Positions 19,693-27,848 of a stretch of DNA of 64,000 bases are shown here, piece after piece; position 1 is the first letter of the stretch, and the number at the start of each line of letters is the position of its first letter. Source of the stretch: Nitrospirillum amazonense (GTDB taxonomy: Bacteria > Pseudomonadota > Alphaproteobacteria > Azospirillales > Azospirillaceae); NCBI RefSeq assembly GCF_007828035.1, contig NZ_VITV01000004.1, positions 511,559 through 575,558 on the forward strand, given 5' to 3'. Under the pieces are notes generated by a model. The model had not been told where the DNA came from. It worked only from the letters and a program-made list of their open reading frames with translations, and made no database searches. The position numbers and the translations under genes were made by a program.

Positions 19693-19755
19693 GGGGGGAT
19701 CATATAGCCGGCCTGGGCCGAAGGCCAAGGGGCCTTATGGGCAGCCTCCCAAACC

Positions 19756-20847
19756 TCATAAATAATCCTGCACGATGTCGACGCTGGTCTCCACGCCCAC
19801 CTTGTCGAAATTGGCGGCCAGCCAACAGTCGGCCGTCTCCCGCCCCTTGGTGAACAGGTACTGCAGGAATTCCGGCTCGGCGTTCAGCTTGCTGCTGGCG
19901 TGCATGTCGGCCAGGGCCTCGTCATTCTCGATGACGTGCATGCGCAGGGCCTTGTACTGGTCGGAGGTGAGGTCGCCGGAGTCGATGAGGCGGGAGACGA
20001 AGCGGATGGACCGCATCTCACGCATCAGCGAGGCGTTGAAGGTGATCTCGTTCACCCTGTCGGCGATCTCGAACGGCGTCTTGGGCACGCCCTTGCGCAC
20101 CAGCGGGTTGATCTGCACGACGATGATGTCGTGGCTCTCGTTCTCGTACGCGATGGGCCACAGCGACGGGTTGCCCATGAAGCCGCCGTCCCAATAATAC
20201 TCCCCTTTGATCTCCACCGCCTGGAACATCTGGGGCAGGCAGGCCGAGGCCAGCACGGCGTCCACGGTGATGTCGCGATTGCGGAAGATCTTGACCTTGC
20301 CCGTCTCCACATTGGTGGCGGACAGGTAGAGGTCGATGCCGGCGGCGAAGCGCACCTGGTCGAAATCGATCAGGTCTTCCAGGATGCGGCGCAGCGGGTT
20401 GATGCCCAGCGGATTGCTCTGATAGGGCGAGACCAGCATGTTCATGATGTTGAACCAGGCATAGCCAGGGCTGTCGTCCACCCGCCAGCTGCCGCGCAGG
20501 CGTGACAGCAGGCTGCGCTGCAGCGGCGACCCACGCCCGGCCTCGCCCACCTTGGTCCAGAAGGTGCGCAGCGCCTGGCGGGCTCCTTCGCGCCCGTCCT
20601 TGCCATAGCCGTCGGCCATGACCACCGCGTTCATGGCGCCGGCGCTGGTGCCGGAGATGGCCTCTACTTCCAGCCGGCCATCCTCCAGCAGACGATCCAG
20701 CACGCCCCAGGTGAAGGCGCCGTGCGACCCACCGCCCTGCAGGCCCAGGTTAACCCGCTTGTGCGGCTGGCCGTTGCGCCCCTTCGCCTTGGGGGCGGCG
20801 GCCTCGTTGGAACCGGGCGGATTTTGGGGAGGCGTGCTGTCGGGCAT
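19756..20847 (-). CDS. Patatin-like phospholipase
   Basis: A 363-residue acyl hydrolase. The oxyanion loop is LQGGGSHGAF, the nucleophile elbow GTSAG and the catalytic Asp in WDGGFMGNP, forming the Ser-Asp dyad. A C-terminal extension beyond the patatin core is typical of the proteobacterial group that includes polyhydroxybutyrate-linked hydrolases; the substrate is not determinable. The start at 20847 has AAGG 8 bases upstream. An Arg/Gly-rich upstream extension was discarded. Confidence 0.85.
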   Translation of the reverse strand: MPDSTPPQNPPGSNEAAAPKAKGRNGQPHKRVNLGLQGGGSHGAFTWGVLDRLLEDGRLEVEAISGTSAGAMNAVVMADGYGKDGREGARQALRTFWTKVGEAGRGSPLQRSLLSRLRGSWRVDDSPGYAWFNIMNMLVSPYQSNPLGINPLRRILEDLIDFDQVRFAAGIDLYLSATNVETGKVKIFRNRDITVDAVLASACLPQMFQAVEIKGEYYWDGGFMGNPSLWPIAYENESHDIIVVQINPLVRKGVPKTPFEIADRVNEITFNASLMREMRSIRFVSRLIDSGDLTSDQYKALRMHVIENDEALADMHASSKLNAEPEFLQYLFTKGRETADCWLAANFDKVGVETSVDIVQDYL

Positions 20848-21351
20848 CGGGGGACCTTGTCGCTGGGTTGATCCATGATGCGGCGCAACCGAACGGCGGC
20901 CGGAACGCGAAGATACCCCTGGGCGGCCGGCCTTGCGGCGCCCCCGGGGCGTCAATGATATGGGGCCGCGCCCCGCAGGTCCAAGAGCGGCAATTCGCGC
21001 CGCGCCCGGCCGTTTGCGCGGGCCGTTTGCGCGGAAGGCCGGCCCGACCTTGGCACTCTATCGCGGTCCGCCGCCACGCGTCGTTACAAATCTCCCCTCG
21101 AAATGTTGCGCCGCCAAACCGATGTGCCGCCCCGACTTTGCGCCCACCGGCCGCTTCTGCTAAAACCGACGCGCGATCGGTATCCCATATCCGCCTTCGG
21201 GGGTTGGCGAAGGGGCCGCGACGGCTGGGATCGCAACGGGGTCTGGAAGGGAAGGCGGGGGGCGATGGTTAGGGCAGGCGGGTCCGGGGGGGCCGCGCAT
21301 ACGCGTCATGCCATTGACAGGGGGGGCCATCGGTCGCACCTTCCCTCGACC
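20848..21351. other. Gene-free 504-bp region upstream of hprK
   Basis: No convincing gene was seen between the divergent patatin gene and hprK; frames crossing it are Arg/Gly-rich and look like noise. The only structure noted is a 13-bp tandem repeat, GGCCGTTTGCGCG at 21008-21020 and 21021-21033. Many alphaproteobacteria carry a two-component pair upstream of hprK, but none is present here. Confidence 0.4.
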
Positions 21352-21816
21352 ATGATCCGCGTCCATGCCACTTGCGTCAGTGTTGGCGGTGCCGGCGTCC
21401 TCCTGCGGGGGCCGTCGGGGTCGGGCAAATCCGATTTGGCCCTGCGCCTGGTGGATGCGGGCGGTCTGCTGGTGGCCGACGACCAGGTGGATCTTGCCGC
21501 CGACCCCACGCGCACCCTGCTGACCGCCACCGCGCCCGAGCGTCTGGCTGGTTTGATCGAGGTGCGTGGACTGGGCATCCTGCCCGCCCCCGCCACCCCG
21601 TCGGCCTTTCTGCGCCTGGTGGTCGATCTGGTCGACCGCGACGCCGTTCCCCGCCTGCCCGTCCCCGCCGCCGTAACCCTGGCCGGCGTGGACGTGCCCC
21701 GCGCGGCCCTGTGGCCCTTCGCAGCATCCGCCCCCGCCGCCCTGCGCCTGGCTCTGGCGGCCTTGACCGCGGGGGCGCCCTTGATCCCCGCCGCCTTCGA
21801 CGAGGTGGCCGCATGA
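21352..21816 (+). CDS. hprK: HPr kinase/phosphorylase, short alphaproteobacterial form
   Basis: A 154-residue protein equivalent to the C-terminal catalytic domain of Gram-positive HprK. It phosphorylates a Ser of HPr and so sets the phosphorylation state of the regulatory PTS. Walker A is LRGPSGSGKSDLALRL, followed by LLVADDQVDL and VEVRGLGI-like segments (LIEVRGLGILPAP). The ATG at 21352 was chosen because the longer frame is low-complexity. The stop overlaps the rapZ start as ATGA. Confidence 0.88.
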   Translation: MIRVHATCVSVGGAGVLLRGPSGSGKSDLALRLVDAGGLLVADDQVDLAADPTRTLLTATAPERLAGLIEVRGLGILPAPATPSAFLRLVVDLVDRDAVPRLPVPAAVTLAGVDVPRAALWPFAASAPAALRLALAALTAGAPLIPAAFDEVAA

Positions 21817-22727
21817 GTGAGCTTCCCATGACCCGCCCGCCCGTGGTGGTGGTCACCGGCCTGTCCGGCGCCGGTCTTTCCACGGCGCTGAAGGCGCTGG
21901 AGGATTTGGGCTACGAGGCGGTGGATAACCTGCGCCTGTCGCTGCTGACCCATCTGGTGGAGCAGGCCAGCGACAGGCCGCTGGCCATCGGCATCGACAG
22001 CCGCACCCGCGATTTCTCCGCCGATGCCGTGGGCGCGGAACTGGACCGGTTGCGCAAGGCCGCGGGCCGAACCGTCAGCCTGCTGTTCATGGAGGCGTCC
22101 GACGAGGTGCTGCAGCGGCGCTACACGGAGACCCGCCGGCCCCATCCCTTGGCCACCGACCGGCCCGTGCCCGACGGCATCGCCCGGGAACGCGGCCTGC
22201 TGTGGTCCTTGCGTGACAACGCCGACGTGGTGGTCGACACGACCCAGCTTTCCATCCACGATGTCCGCCGTTTGCTGGGCGGGCATTTCCGGTTGGACAC
22301 GGCGCCGTCGTTGCATGTCTTCGTGACCAGCTTCTCGTTCCGCCACGGCGTCCCGCGTGAGGCCGACCTGGTGTTCGACGTCCGTTTCCTCGACAATCCC
22401 CACTGGGTTCCCGATCTCCGGCCGCTGACCGGCAACGATCCGCCCGTGGGTGCCTTCATCGAGAAGGATGGCGACTTCCCCGCCTTCTTCGACAACCTCA
22501 CCCGCTTGCTGGCCCCCCTGCTGCCCCGCTACCTGAACGAGGGCAAGCGCTACCTCACCATCGCCGTGGGGTGCACCGGGGGCCGCCATCGTTCCGTCTT
22601 TGTCGCCAACCGGCTGGCGGCATGGTTGCAAACCCAGGGCTCCCGGGTGGGCGTCGCCCACCGGGAATTGGACCGGTCCGGCGTGTCCCCGGAGCCCGCG
22701 CATGTCGTCAATAGGGAGACCCGATGA
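21813..22727 (+). CDS. rapZ: RapZ, RNase adapter / UDP-GlcNAc-sensing protein, with altered Walker A
   Basis: A 304-residue RapZ family protein. In enterobacteria RapZ guides RNase E to the GlmZ sRNA and so controls glucosamine-6-phosphate synthase. The C-terminal domain is intact (VGCTGGRHRSV, FSFRHGVP, DVRFLDNP). The N-terminal P-loop reads TGLSGAGLSTALKALEDLG, so the Walker A Lys expected before S-T is Leu (codon CTT). Overlap with hprK and the EIIA gene on both sides ties it to the PTS operon. Confidence 0.92.
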   Translation: MSELPMTRPPVVVVTGLSGAGLSTALKALEDLGYEAVDNLRLSLLTHLVEQASDRPLAIGIDSRTRDFSADAVGAELDRLRKAAGRTVSLLFMEASDEVLQRRYTETRRPHPLATDRPVPDGIARERGLLWSLRDNADVVVDTTQLSIHDVRRLLGGHFRLDTAPSLHVFVTSFSFRHGVPREADLVFDVRFLDNPHWVPDLRPLTGNDPPVGAFIEKDGDFPAFFDNLTRLLAPLLPRYLNEGKRYLTIAVGCTGGRHRSVFVANRLAAWLQTQGSRVGVAHRELDRSGVSPEPAHVVNRETR

Positions 22728-23125
22728 TCGGTATGGTCCTCGTGACCCACGGCCGCCTGGCCGAGGAGTTCATACTGGCCCTCCAGCACGTGGTGGGGGA
22801 ACAGGCACAAGTGCGCGCGGTCTGCATCGGGCCGGAAGATGACATGGAACAGCGGCGGGAAGATATTCTGGCCAAGGTCGCGGAGTGCGACACCGGCGAC
22901 GGTGTGGTGGTCCTGACCGACATGTTCGGCGGCACGCCGTCCAACCTGGCCATCAGCACCATGGACCGCGCCAAGGTCGAGGTCATCGCCGGCGTGAACC
23001 TGCCCCTGCTGATCAAGCTGGCCTCGGTGCGCAAGACCGAGTCGCTGGAAAGCGCGGTGCAGGCCGCGCGCGAGGCGGGCCGTAAGTACATCAACGTCGC
23101 CTCCTCCCTGCTGGCGGATAACTGA
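22724..23125 (+). CDS. PTS EIIA component, mannose family (regulatory)
   Basis: A 133-residue EIIA-Man domain protein that accepts phosphate from HPr. The phospho-acceptor His is in LVTHGRLAEEF near residue 9, and the TDMFGGTPSNLA motif is conserved. No EIIB or EIIC is nearby, so the operon is a regulatory rather than sugar-transport PTS. The start overlaps the rapZ stop (ATGA). Confidence 0.92.
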   Translation: MIGMVLVTHGRLAEEFILALQHVVGEQAQVRAVCIGPEDDMEQRREDILAKVAECDTGDGVVVLTDMFGGTPSNLAISTMDRAKVEVIAGVNLPLLIKLASVRKTESLESAVQAAREAGRKYINVASSLLADN

Positions 23126-23128
23126 GCC

Positions 23129-23431
23129 ATGACGGGCGGGGGGGAAGGAAACGCGGGCGAATTCGGCCCGTCGCGCACGGCGCTGATCCAGAACCGGCGC
23201 GGCCTGCACGCCCGGGCGGCGGCCAAGTTCGTGAAGCTGGCGGCGGAGTTCGATGCCGAGGTGGAGGTGGAGCGGGGCGACACCCAGGTCAACGGGCAGT
23301 CCATCATGGGCCTGATGATGCTGGCGGCCGCCATCGGCACCTCCATCACGTTACGGGCGCGGGGGCCACAGGGGGAACAGGCGCTGGACGCCCTGGTCGC
23401 CCTGGTCGATCGCAAGTTCGATGAGGACTGA
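23129..23431 (+). CDS. ptsH: HPr phosphocarrier protein
   Basis: A 100-residue HPr. The catalytic His lies in RRGLHARAAAKFV and the regulatory Ser, target of HprK, in VNGQSIMGLMML. It has a short Gly-rich N-terminal extension. It is 3 bases downstream of the EIIA gene. Confidence 0.93.
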   Translation: MTGGGEGNAGEFGPSRTALIQNRRGLHARAAAKFVKLAAEFDAEVEVERGDTQVNGQSIMGLMMLAAAIGTSITLRARGPQGEQALDALVALVDRKFDED

Positions 23432-23438
23432 ACGGCAA

Positions 23439-25232
23439 ATGGCCGATCGCGCATCTGGCCGGGGCCGCACGACGAAGGCGGCGGCCGATCGTCTGCTGCG
23501 GGGCGTGGGGGTTTCCTCCGGTATCGCCATCGGGCCGGCGCATGTGGTGGACGCCAGCGCCCTGCTGGCGCCGGAATACGCCATTCCCGAGGCCGAGCTG
23601 GAGGCAGAGGTCCAGCGCTTCGCCACCGCCGCCGACAAGGCGCGCCGCCAGGTGCGCAAGCTGAAGACCAAGGCCTCCGGCCTGCCGGACAGCGCCGCGG
23701 AGGAGATCGGCTTCCTGCTGGACGCCCATTTCGCCATGCTGTCGGGCTCCCGCCTCATGCGCGGCGTGGAAAAACGCATCCGTCAGGAAAAGGTGAACGC
23801 CGAGGCCGCGGTCCAGGCGGAAATCACCAGCATCGCGCAGAGCTTCGCCGATATGGAGGACGCCTACCTGGCGGCCCGCATCGCCGATGTGCGCGAGGTG
23901 GGCCAGCGGCTGCTGCGCAACCTGATGCAGCACAAGTACCAGGCCTTCTCCTTCCTGCCGGAGGGCTGCATCGTCCTGGCGGAGGATTTGAGCCCCGCCG
24001 ACACCGCCCTGATGGACCCGCGCCGCATCGCCGGCTTCGCCACCATGCTGGGCGGGCCGGAAGGCCATACCGCCATCATGGCGCGATCCCTCAGCCTACC
24101 GGCCGTGCTGGGCACCCTGGGCCTGCTGCAGGGCGTGCAGAATGGCGACACGGTGGTGGTGGACGGCATCGCCGGCCAGGTCTGCGTCAACCCCAGCCCG
24201 GACGTGCTGGACGGCTATCGCCGCCGCCGGGCTGAGCTGCTGGCCGAACGGGCGCAGCTGAAAAGCCTGCGCAAGCTGCCGGCCATCACCCGCGACGGCA
24301 CCTCCGTCACCCTGAACGCCAACCTGGAACTGCCGCGTGAGCTGGACGGCGCCATCGAGGTGGGGGCGTCGGGCGTGGGGCTGCTGCGCACCGAGTTCCT
24401 GTTCATGAACCGCGAGGACCTGCCCGACGAGGATGAGCAGACGGAGATCCTGACCCGCATCGTCACCAGCATGGACGGCAAGCCGGTGACGGCCCGCACC
24501 CTGGACATCGGCGGGGAGAAGATCGCGACCGCCCTGCGGGGGTATTTCAGCGAGCCCACGAACCCCGCCCTGGGCTTGCGCGCCATCCGCCTGTCGCTGA
24601 AGGAACCCAAGCTGCTGGAAACCCAGCTGGCCGCCATGCTGCGCGCCGGGGCCCATGGCAACCTGCGCATCCTGCTGCCCATGATCAGCTCGGTGGCCGA
24701 GGTGCGGCGGGTGCGCGAGATCATGGCCACGGTGGTGCGCCGTCTGCGCCGCCGGGGGGTGAAGATCGCCCACCCCCTGCCCAAGCTGGGAATCATGATC
24801 GAGATACCGGGCGCCGCCCTGTCGGCCGACGGCCTGGCGCCCTTCTGCGACTTCTTCGCCATCGGCACCAACGACCTGATCCAGTACACCCTGGCCATCG
24901 ACCGGGGCGACGAGCAGGTGGCTGACCTGTACGACCCCCTGCACCCTGCCGTGCTGCGCCTGGTGCAGTTCACCACCGAGGCGGCGCTGCGCGCCCGCAT
25001 CCCCGTGTCCATCTGCGGTGAGATGGCGGGCGACCCGCGTTACACCGCTCTGCTGCTGGGCCTGGGCATTCGCGAGCTGTCCATGGCGCCCAACAACCTG
25101 CCCCTGGTGAAGCGCCGCCTGCGCGGGCTGGATCTGATCGAGGCCACCCGCCGCGCCCGCACCATCATGGACCAGACCGACCGGGGCCGCATCGCGGCCC
25201 TGCTGGACGACTTCAACGACGCCGCCGCGTGA
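23439..25232 (+). CDS. ptsI: PTS enzyme I
   Basis: A roughly 597-residue phosphoenolpyruvate-protein phosphotransferase that phosphorylates HPr. The active His is in MLGGPEGHTAIMARS, the PEP-binding barrel includes GLLRTEFLFM and IGTNDLIQYTLAIDR, and the catalytic Cys is in ICGEMAGD. An earlier in-frame ATG at 23421 overlaps ptsH; 23439 is placed 7 bases after the ptsH stop and is preferred weakly. A repeat element starts 2 bases after its stop. Confidence 0.94.
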   Translation: MADRASGRGRTTKAAADRLLRGVGVSSGIAIGPAHVVDASALLAPEYAIPEAELEAEVQRFATAADKARRQVRKLKTKASGLPDSAAEEIGFLLDAHFAMLSGSRLMRGVEKRIRQEKVNAEAAVQAEITSIAQSFADMEDAYLAARIADVREVGQRLLRNLMQHKYQAFSFLPEGCIVLAEDLSPADTALMDPRRIAGFATMLGGPEGHTAIMARSLSLPAVLGTLGLLQGVQNGDTVVVDGIAGQVCVNPSPDVLDGYRRRRAELLAERAQLKSLRKLPAITRDGTSVTLNANLELPRELDGAIEVGASGVGLLRTEFLFMNREDLPDEDEQTEILTRIVTSMDGKPVTARTLDIGGEKIATALRGYFSEPTNPALGLRAIRLSLKEPKLLETQLAAMLRAGAHGNLRILLPMISSVAEVRRVREIMATVVRRLRRRGVKIAHPLPKLGIMIEIPGAALSADGLAPFCDFFAIGTNDLIQYTLAIDRGDEQVADLYDPLHPAVLRLVQFTTEAALRARIPVSICGEMAGDPRYTALLLGLGIRELSMAPNNLPLVKRRLRGLDLIEATRRARTIMDQTDRGRIAALLDDFNDAAA

Positions 25233-25233
25233 A

Positions 25234-25336
25234 GTTCCCTCAGGCGCCGGGCGCCCGCGTCCGCGGGCTTGGCTTCCTCGCCTTTCAGTCCGCCTTCGGC
25301 TCCCCAAAAGGCTCCGGCGGACCCGGTCGGGTCCTA
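25234..25336 (+). repeat. Dispersed three-hairpin element, copy 4
   Basis: Starts 2 bases after the ptsI stop with GTTCCCTCAGGCGCCGG. Stem 1 is GCCCGC-GTCC-GCGGGC, stem 2 is CCTTT/AAAGG, stem 3 ACCC-GGTC-GGGT. GTCCGC in the stem 2 loop can pair with GCGGAC just 3' of it, a possible pseudoknot. The CCTA end abuts a separate perfect hairpin. Confidence 0.75.
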
Positions 25337-25337
25337 C

Positions 25338-25366
25338 AGCGGCATGAATTAAGTTTTCATGCCGCT
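25338..25366. terminator. Perfect 11-bp hairpin after ptsI
   Basis: AGCGGCATGAA (25338-25348) pairs exactly with TTCATGCCGCT (25356-25366) across a 7-base loop. There is no T-tract, so it may act in RNA end protection rather than intrinsic termination. It is joined to the tail of element copy 4. The remaining 90 bases before the antitoxin gene hold nothing else recognised. Confidence 0.5.
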
Positions 25367-25459
25367 GAGGGGGGCGAGAATCAGCCGCTTGACGGGGTTC
25401 GGGTCTCTGATTCACCTTCAGGCGTGCCAGCATTGCTGGCATTGCCTGGGAGGATCCCG

Positions 25460-25753
25460 ATGCCCACCGCCCTAACCGTCCGTGGCCTGGATGAGGACCT
25501 GGTGCGCCGCCTGAAGCTGCGCGCCGCCCGTCACGGCCGTTCCATGGAAGCCGAGTGCCGTGACATCCTGCGCCAGGCGCTGGCCAACGAGCCGCAGGAC
25601 TTCCGCGCCCTCGCCTCTTCCCTGCGCCAGTCCCTGGCCGACCGCGCCCACCGCCCCGCCGGCGACGTCATGGCCGCCACGCGGGCCGAGACCTGGGCGG
25701 CCCTGCCGGAAGCCATTCCGTCGGACATGCCGGGCGAGGGAGAGGGCGCATGA
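25460..25753 (+). CDS. VapB/FitA-type antitoxin
   Basis: A 97-residue antitoxin with an N-terminal ribbon-helix-helix: TALTVRGLDEDLVRRLKLRA then HGRSMEAECRDILRQAL, typical of FitA-like proteins. The disordered C-terminus should wrap the PIN toxin. GGAGG stands 7 bases before the ATG. The stop overlaps the toxin start (ATGA). Confidence 0.85.
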   Translation: MPTALTVRGLDEDLVRRLKLRAARHGRSMEAECRDILRQALANEPQDFRALASSLRQSLADRAHRPAGDVMAATRAETWAALPEAIPSDMPGEGEGA

Positions 25754-26190
25754 CCCTGCAGTTCGTCATCGACGCCTCGGTCGCCCTGCAATGGGTGGTG
25801 CCGGAGGCGACCAGCCCGGTGGCCGACCGCCTGCTGGGCCACCGCCTGCTGGCGCCCGACGTGCTGATGGGCGACTTGGCCCAGGTGCTGGGCGCCAAGG
25901 TGGCCCTGGGCGACCTGACGGCGGTGGAGGCGGCCACCGCCGCCATGGCCCTGCAAGGGGCGGAGGTGGAGCTGATGCCGTCACGCCCGCTGCTGGCCGA
26001 TGCCGTGCGCCTGGCGGCGCAGCTGTCCCATCCGGCCCAGGATTGCCTGTACCTGGCCCTGGCCCAGGGCCTGCAGCTGGTCTACGTCACCGCCAACCCG
26101 GCCCTGGTGCGGTCCGTGCGCGGACCCCTGGGCGGCCGCCTGGCGGGGCGCGTGGTGCTGGTGCATGAGGTGGAGCGGTTCTTGAGGTAG
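25750..26190 (+). CDS. VapC-type PIN-domain toxin
   Basis: A 146-residue PIN ribonuclease. The first acidic residue is in FVIDASVALQW and the third in HPAQDCLYLALA. The second acidic position is D in MGDLAQVLG rather than the common E. The last motif reads VYVTANPALV where T-A-D is usual, so the fourth acidic residue is Asn. Activity may be reduced. The toxin-antitoxin pair sits between repeat element copy 4 and a truncated copy of the same element. Confidence 0.82.
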   Translation: MTLQFVIDASVALQWVVPEATSPVADRLLGHRLLAPDVLMGDLAQVLGAKVALGDLTAVEAATAAMALQGAEVELMPSRPLLADAVRLAAQLSHPAQDCLYLALAQGLQLVYVTANPALVRSVRGPLGGRLAGRVVLVHEVERFLR

Positions 26191-26214
26191 TTCCCCCAGG
26201 CGGCGGGCGCGGCC
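26191..26214 (+). repeat. Truncated head of the dispersed element
   Basis: TTCCCCCAGGCGGCGGGCGC follows the vapC stop directly and matches the head of element copy 4 (two mismatches in about 20 bases). The rest of the element is missing. Confidence 0.5.
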
Positions 26215-26216
26215 TA

Positions 26217-26234
26217 GTGAGGCTACCGCCTCAC
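26217..26234 (+). terminator. Hairpin after vapC
   Basis: GTGAGGC-TACC-GCCTCAC, a perfect 7-bp stem with a tetraloop just downstream of vapC. There is no T-tract, so termination is uncertain. Confidence 0.4.
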
Positions 26235-26247
26235 CAACAAATGCACA

Positions 26248-26265
26248 CATAAAGATGTCTTTATG
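26248..26265. promoter_or_regulatory. Probable SahR operator upstream of ahcY
   Basis: The perfect palindrome CATAAAGATGTCTTTATG has 8-bp arms and a 2-base centre. SahR, an ArsR-family repressor responding to S-adenosylhomocysteine, controls ahcY and other SAM-cycle genes in many proteobacteria, and ATAAAGA/TCTTTAT half-sites resemble its motif as I recall it. The position, 106 bases upstream of the ahcY ATG, suits repression. No sahR gene is in the window. Confidence 0.6.
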
Positions 26266-26271
26266 CTTGCT

Positions 26272-26342
26272 GGCGAGGCGGCCCGCTGGTACACCCTGGC
26301 GCATCATCCCGCCCGGGCCGCCCAGGCTCGCCTCCGTGCGCC
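26272..26342 (+). promoter_or_regulatory. Structured ahcY leader, possible SAH-riboswitch-like pseudoknot
   Basis: GGCGAG (26272-26277) pairs with CTCGCC (26327-26332), and the next 8 bases (26278-26285) pair with 26314-26321, leaving a 5-base bulge CCAGG at 26322-26326. GGCGCA in the loop (26298-26303) can pair with TGCGCC at 26337-26342, just before the Shine-Dalgarno AAAGGAG. The CCAGGCTCG string resembles part of the SAH riboswitch core, but the 5' GCGCTGC core is not matched. Confidence 0.4.
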
Positions 26343-26370
26343 GGCGGGGCACCAAAGGAGCATCGTCCCC

Positions 26371-27666
26371 ATGACCGCCTTCACCGATTACAAAGTCCAG
26401 GACATCGGCCTCGCCGGCTGGGGTCGCAAGGAAATCACCATCGCCGAGACCGAGATGCCGGGCCTGATGGCCCTGCGCACGGAATATGCGGGCAAGAAGC
26501 CGCTGGAAGGCGCCCGCATCGTCGGCTGCCTGCACATGACCATCCAGACCGCCGTGCTGATCGAGACGCTGGTGGACCTGGGCGCCACCGTGCGCTGGTC
26601 CTCTTGCAACATCTTTTCCACCCAGGATCACGCCGCCGCCGCCATCGCCGCCGCCAACATCCCGGTCTTCGCCTGGAAGGGCGAGACGGAGGAGGAGTTC
26701 TGGTGGTGCATCGAGCAGACGCTGCGCGGCCCCGACGGCTGGACCCCCAACATGATCCTGGACGACGGCGGCGACGTCACCCAGATCCTGCACGACAAGT
26801 ACCCCGAGATGCTGGCGGACATCCGCGGCCTGTCGGAAGAGACCACCACGGGCGTGCATCGCCTGTATGAGATGATGAAGAAGGGCACGCTGAAGGTTCC
26901 GGCCATCAACGTGAACGACAGCGTCACGAAGTCCAAGTTCGACAACCTGTACGGCTGCCGCGAGAGCCTGGTGGACGGCATCAAGCGCGCCACCGACGTC
27001 ATGATGGCCGGCAAGGTGGCAGTGGTCTGCGGCTACGGCGATGTGGGCAAGGGGTCCGCCGCCTCGCTGCGCAGCCAGGGCGCCCGCGTCATGGTGACCG
27101 AGATCGACCCCATCAACGCCCTGCAGGCCGCCATGGAAGGCTATCAGGTCGTCACGATGGAACAGGCCGCCCCCCTGGGCGACATCTTCGTCACCGCCAC
27201 CGGCAACGTCGACGTCATCACGCTGGACCACATGCGTGAGATGAAGGACCGGGCCATCGTCTGCAACATCGGCCACTTCGACAGCGAAATCCAGATCGAC
27301 GCCCTGCGCAACTACGTGTGGGAAGAGGTGAAGCCGCAGGTGGACGAGGTGGTGTTCCCCGACGGCAAGCGCCTGATCGTCCTGGCCAAAGGCCGCCTGG
27401 TGAACCTGGGCTGCGCCACCGGCCACCCCAGCTTCGTCATGTCCGCCAGCTTCACCAACCAGGTGCTGGCCCAGATCGAGCTGTGGAACAACGCCGACAA
27501 GTACGAGAACAAGGTCTATGTGCTGCCCAAGCACCTGGACGAGAAGGTGGCCCGCCTGCACCTGGCCAAGATCGGCGCCAATCTGACGACCTTGACCGAC
27601 AAGCAGGCGGAGTACATCGCCGTCAGCCCGCAGGGCCCGTTCAAGCCGGATCACTACCGGTATTGA
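26371..27666 (+). CDS. ahcY: S-adenosylhomocysteine hydrolase
   Basis: A 431-residue NAD-dependent enzyme splitting SAH to adenosine and homocysteine, relieving product inhibition of methyltransferases. The NAD-binding motif [13 protein letters not shown] and the substrate-site segments [16 protein letters not shown] and [15 protein letters not shown] are conserved, and it ends in the typical KPDHYRY. AAAGGAG lies 10 bases before the ATG. The leader carries a probable operator and an RNA fold. Confidence 0.96.
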   Translation: MTAFTDYKVQDIGLAGWGRKEITIAETEMPGLMALRTEYAGKKPLEGARIVGCLHMTIQTAVLIETLVDLGATVRWSSCNIFSTQDHAAAAIAAANIPVFAWKGETEEEFWWCIEQTLRGPDGWTPNMILDDGGDVTQILHDKYPEMLADIRGLSEETTTGVHRLYEMMKKGTLKVPAINVNDSVTKSKFDNLYGCRESLVDGIKRATDVMMAGKVAVVCGYGDVGKGSAASLRSQGARVMVTEIDPINALQAAMEGYQVVTMEQAAPLGDIFVTATGNVDVITLDHMREMKDRAIVCNIGHFDSEIQIDALRNYVWEEVKPQVDEVVFPDGKRLIVLAKGRLVNLGCATGHPSFVMSASFTNQVLAQIELWNNADKYENKVYVLPKHLDEKVARLHLAKIGANLTTLTDKQAEYIAVSPQGPFKPDHYRY

Positions 27667-27704
27667 GAAGAACGCGGGGGCCCCGGTCCCAGCGGTTTCA
27701 GGGG

Positions 27705-27737
27705 AAGGCCGGGCCGTCGCGCTCGGCCTTTTCCTTT
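27705..27737 (+). terminator. Intrinsic terminator of ahcY
   Basis: AAGGCCG (27705-27711) pairs with CGGCCTT (27724-27730), followed by the T-rich TTCCTTT, 39 bases after the ahcY stop. Confidence 0.75.
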
Positions 27738-27848
27738 GGCGGAACGCGATAGCGGGCATCACTGTTTGGATTCCCAAAGGTTTGCCGCGAAAACGTAGCC
27801 TTCCGTTGGCTTGGCACCTACCCCGTCATTAACTAAGATTCGCGCGTC

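Noticed and set aside
21103-21351. N-terminal extension of HprK
   Set aside because: The extra 83 residues are Arg/Gly-rich without resemblance to the HprK N-domain; the short form is normal for alphaproteobacteria.
26272-26342. Confident SAH riboswitch call
   Set aside because: The CCAGGCTCG string fits, but the conserved 5' core and its pseudoknot partner are not matched, so only a structured leader is claimed.
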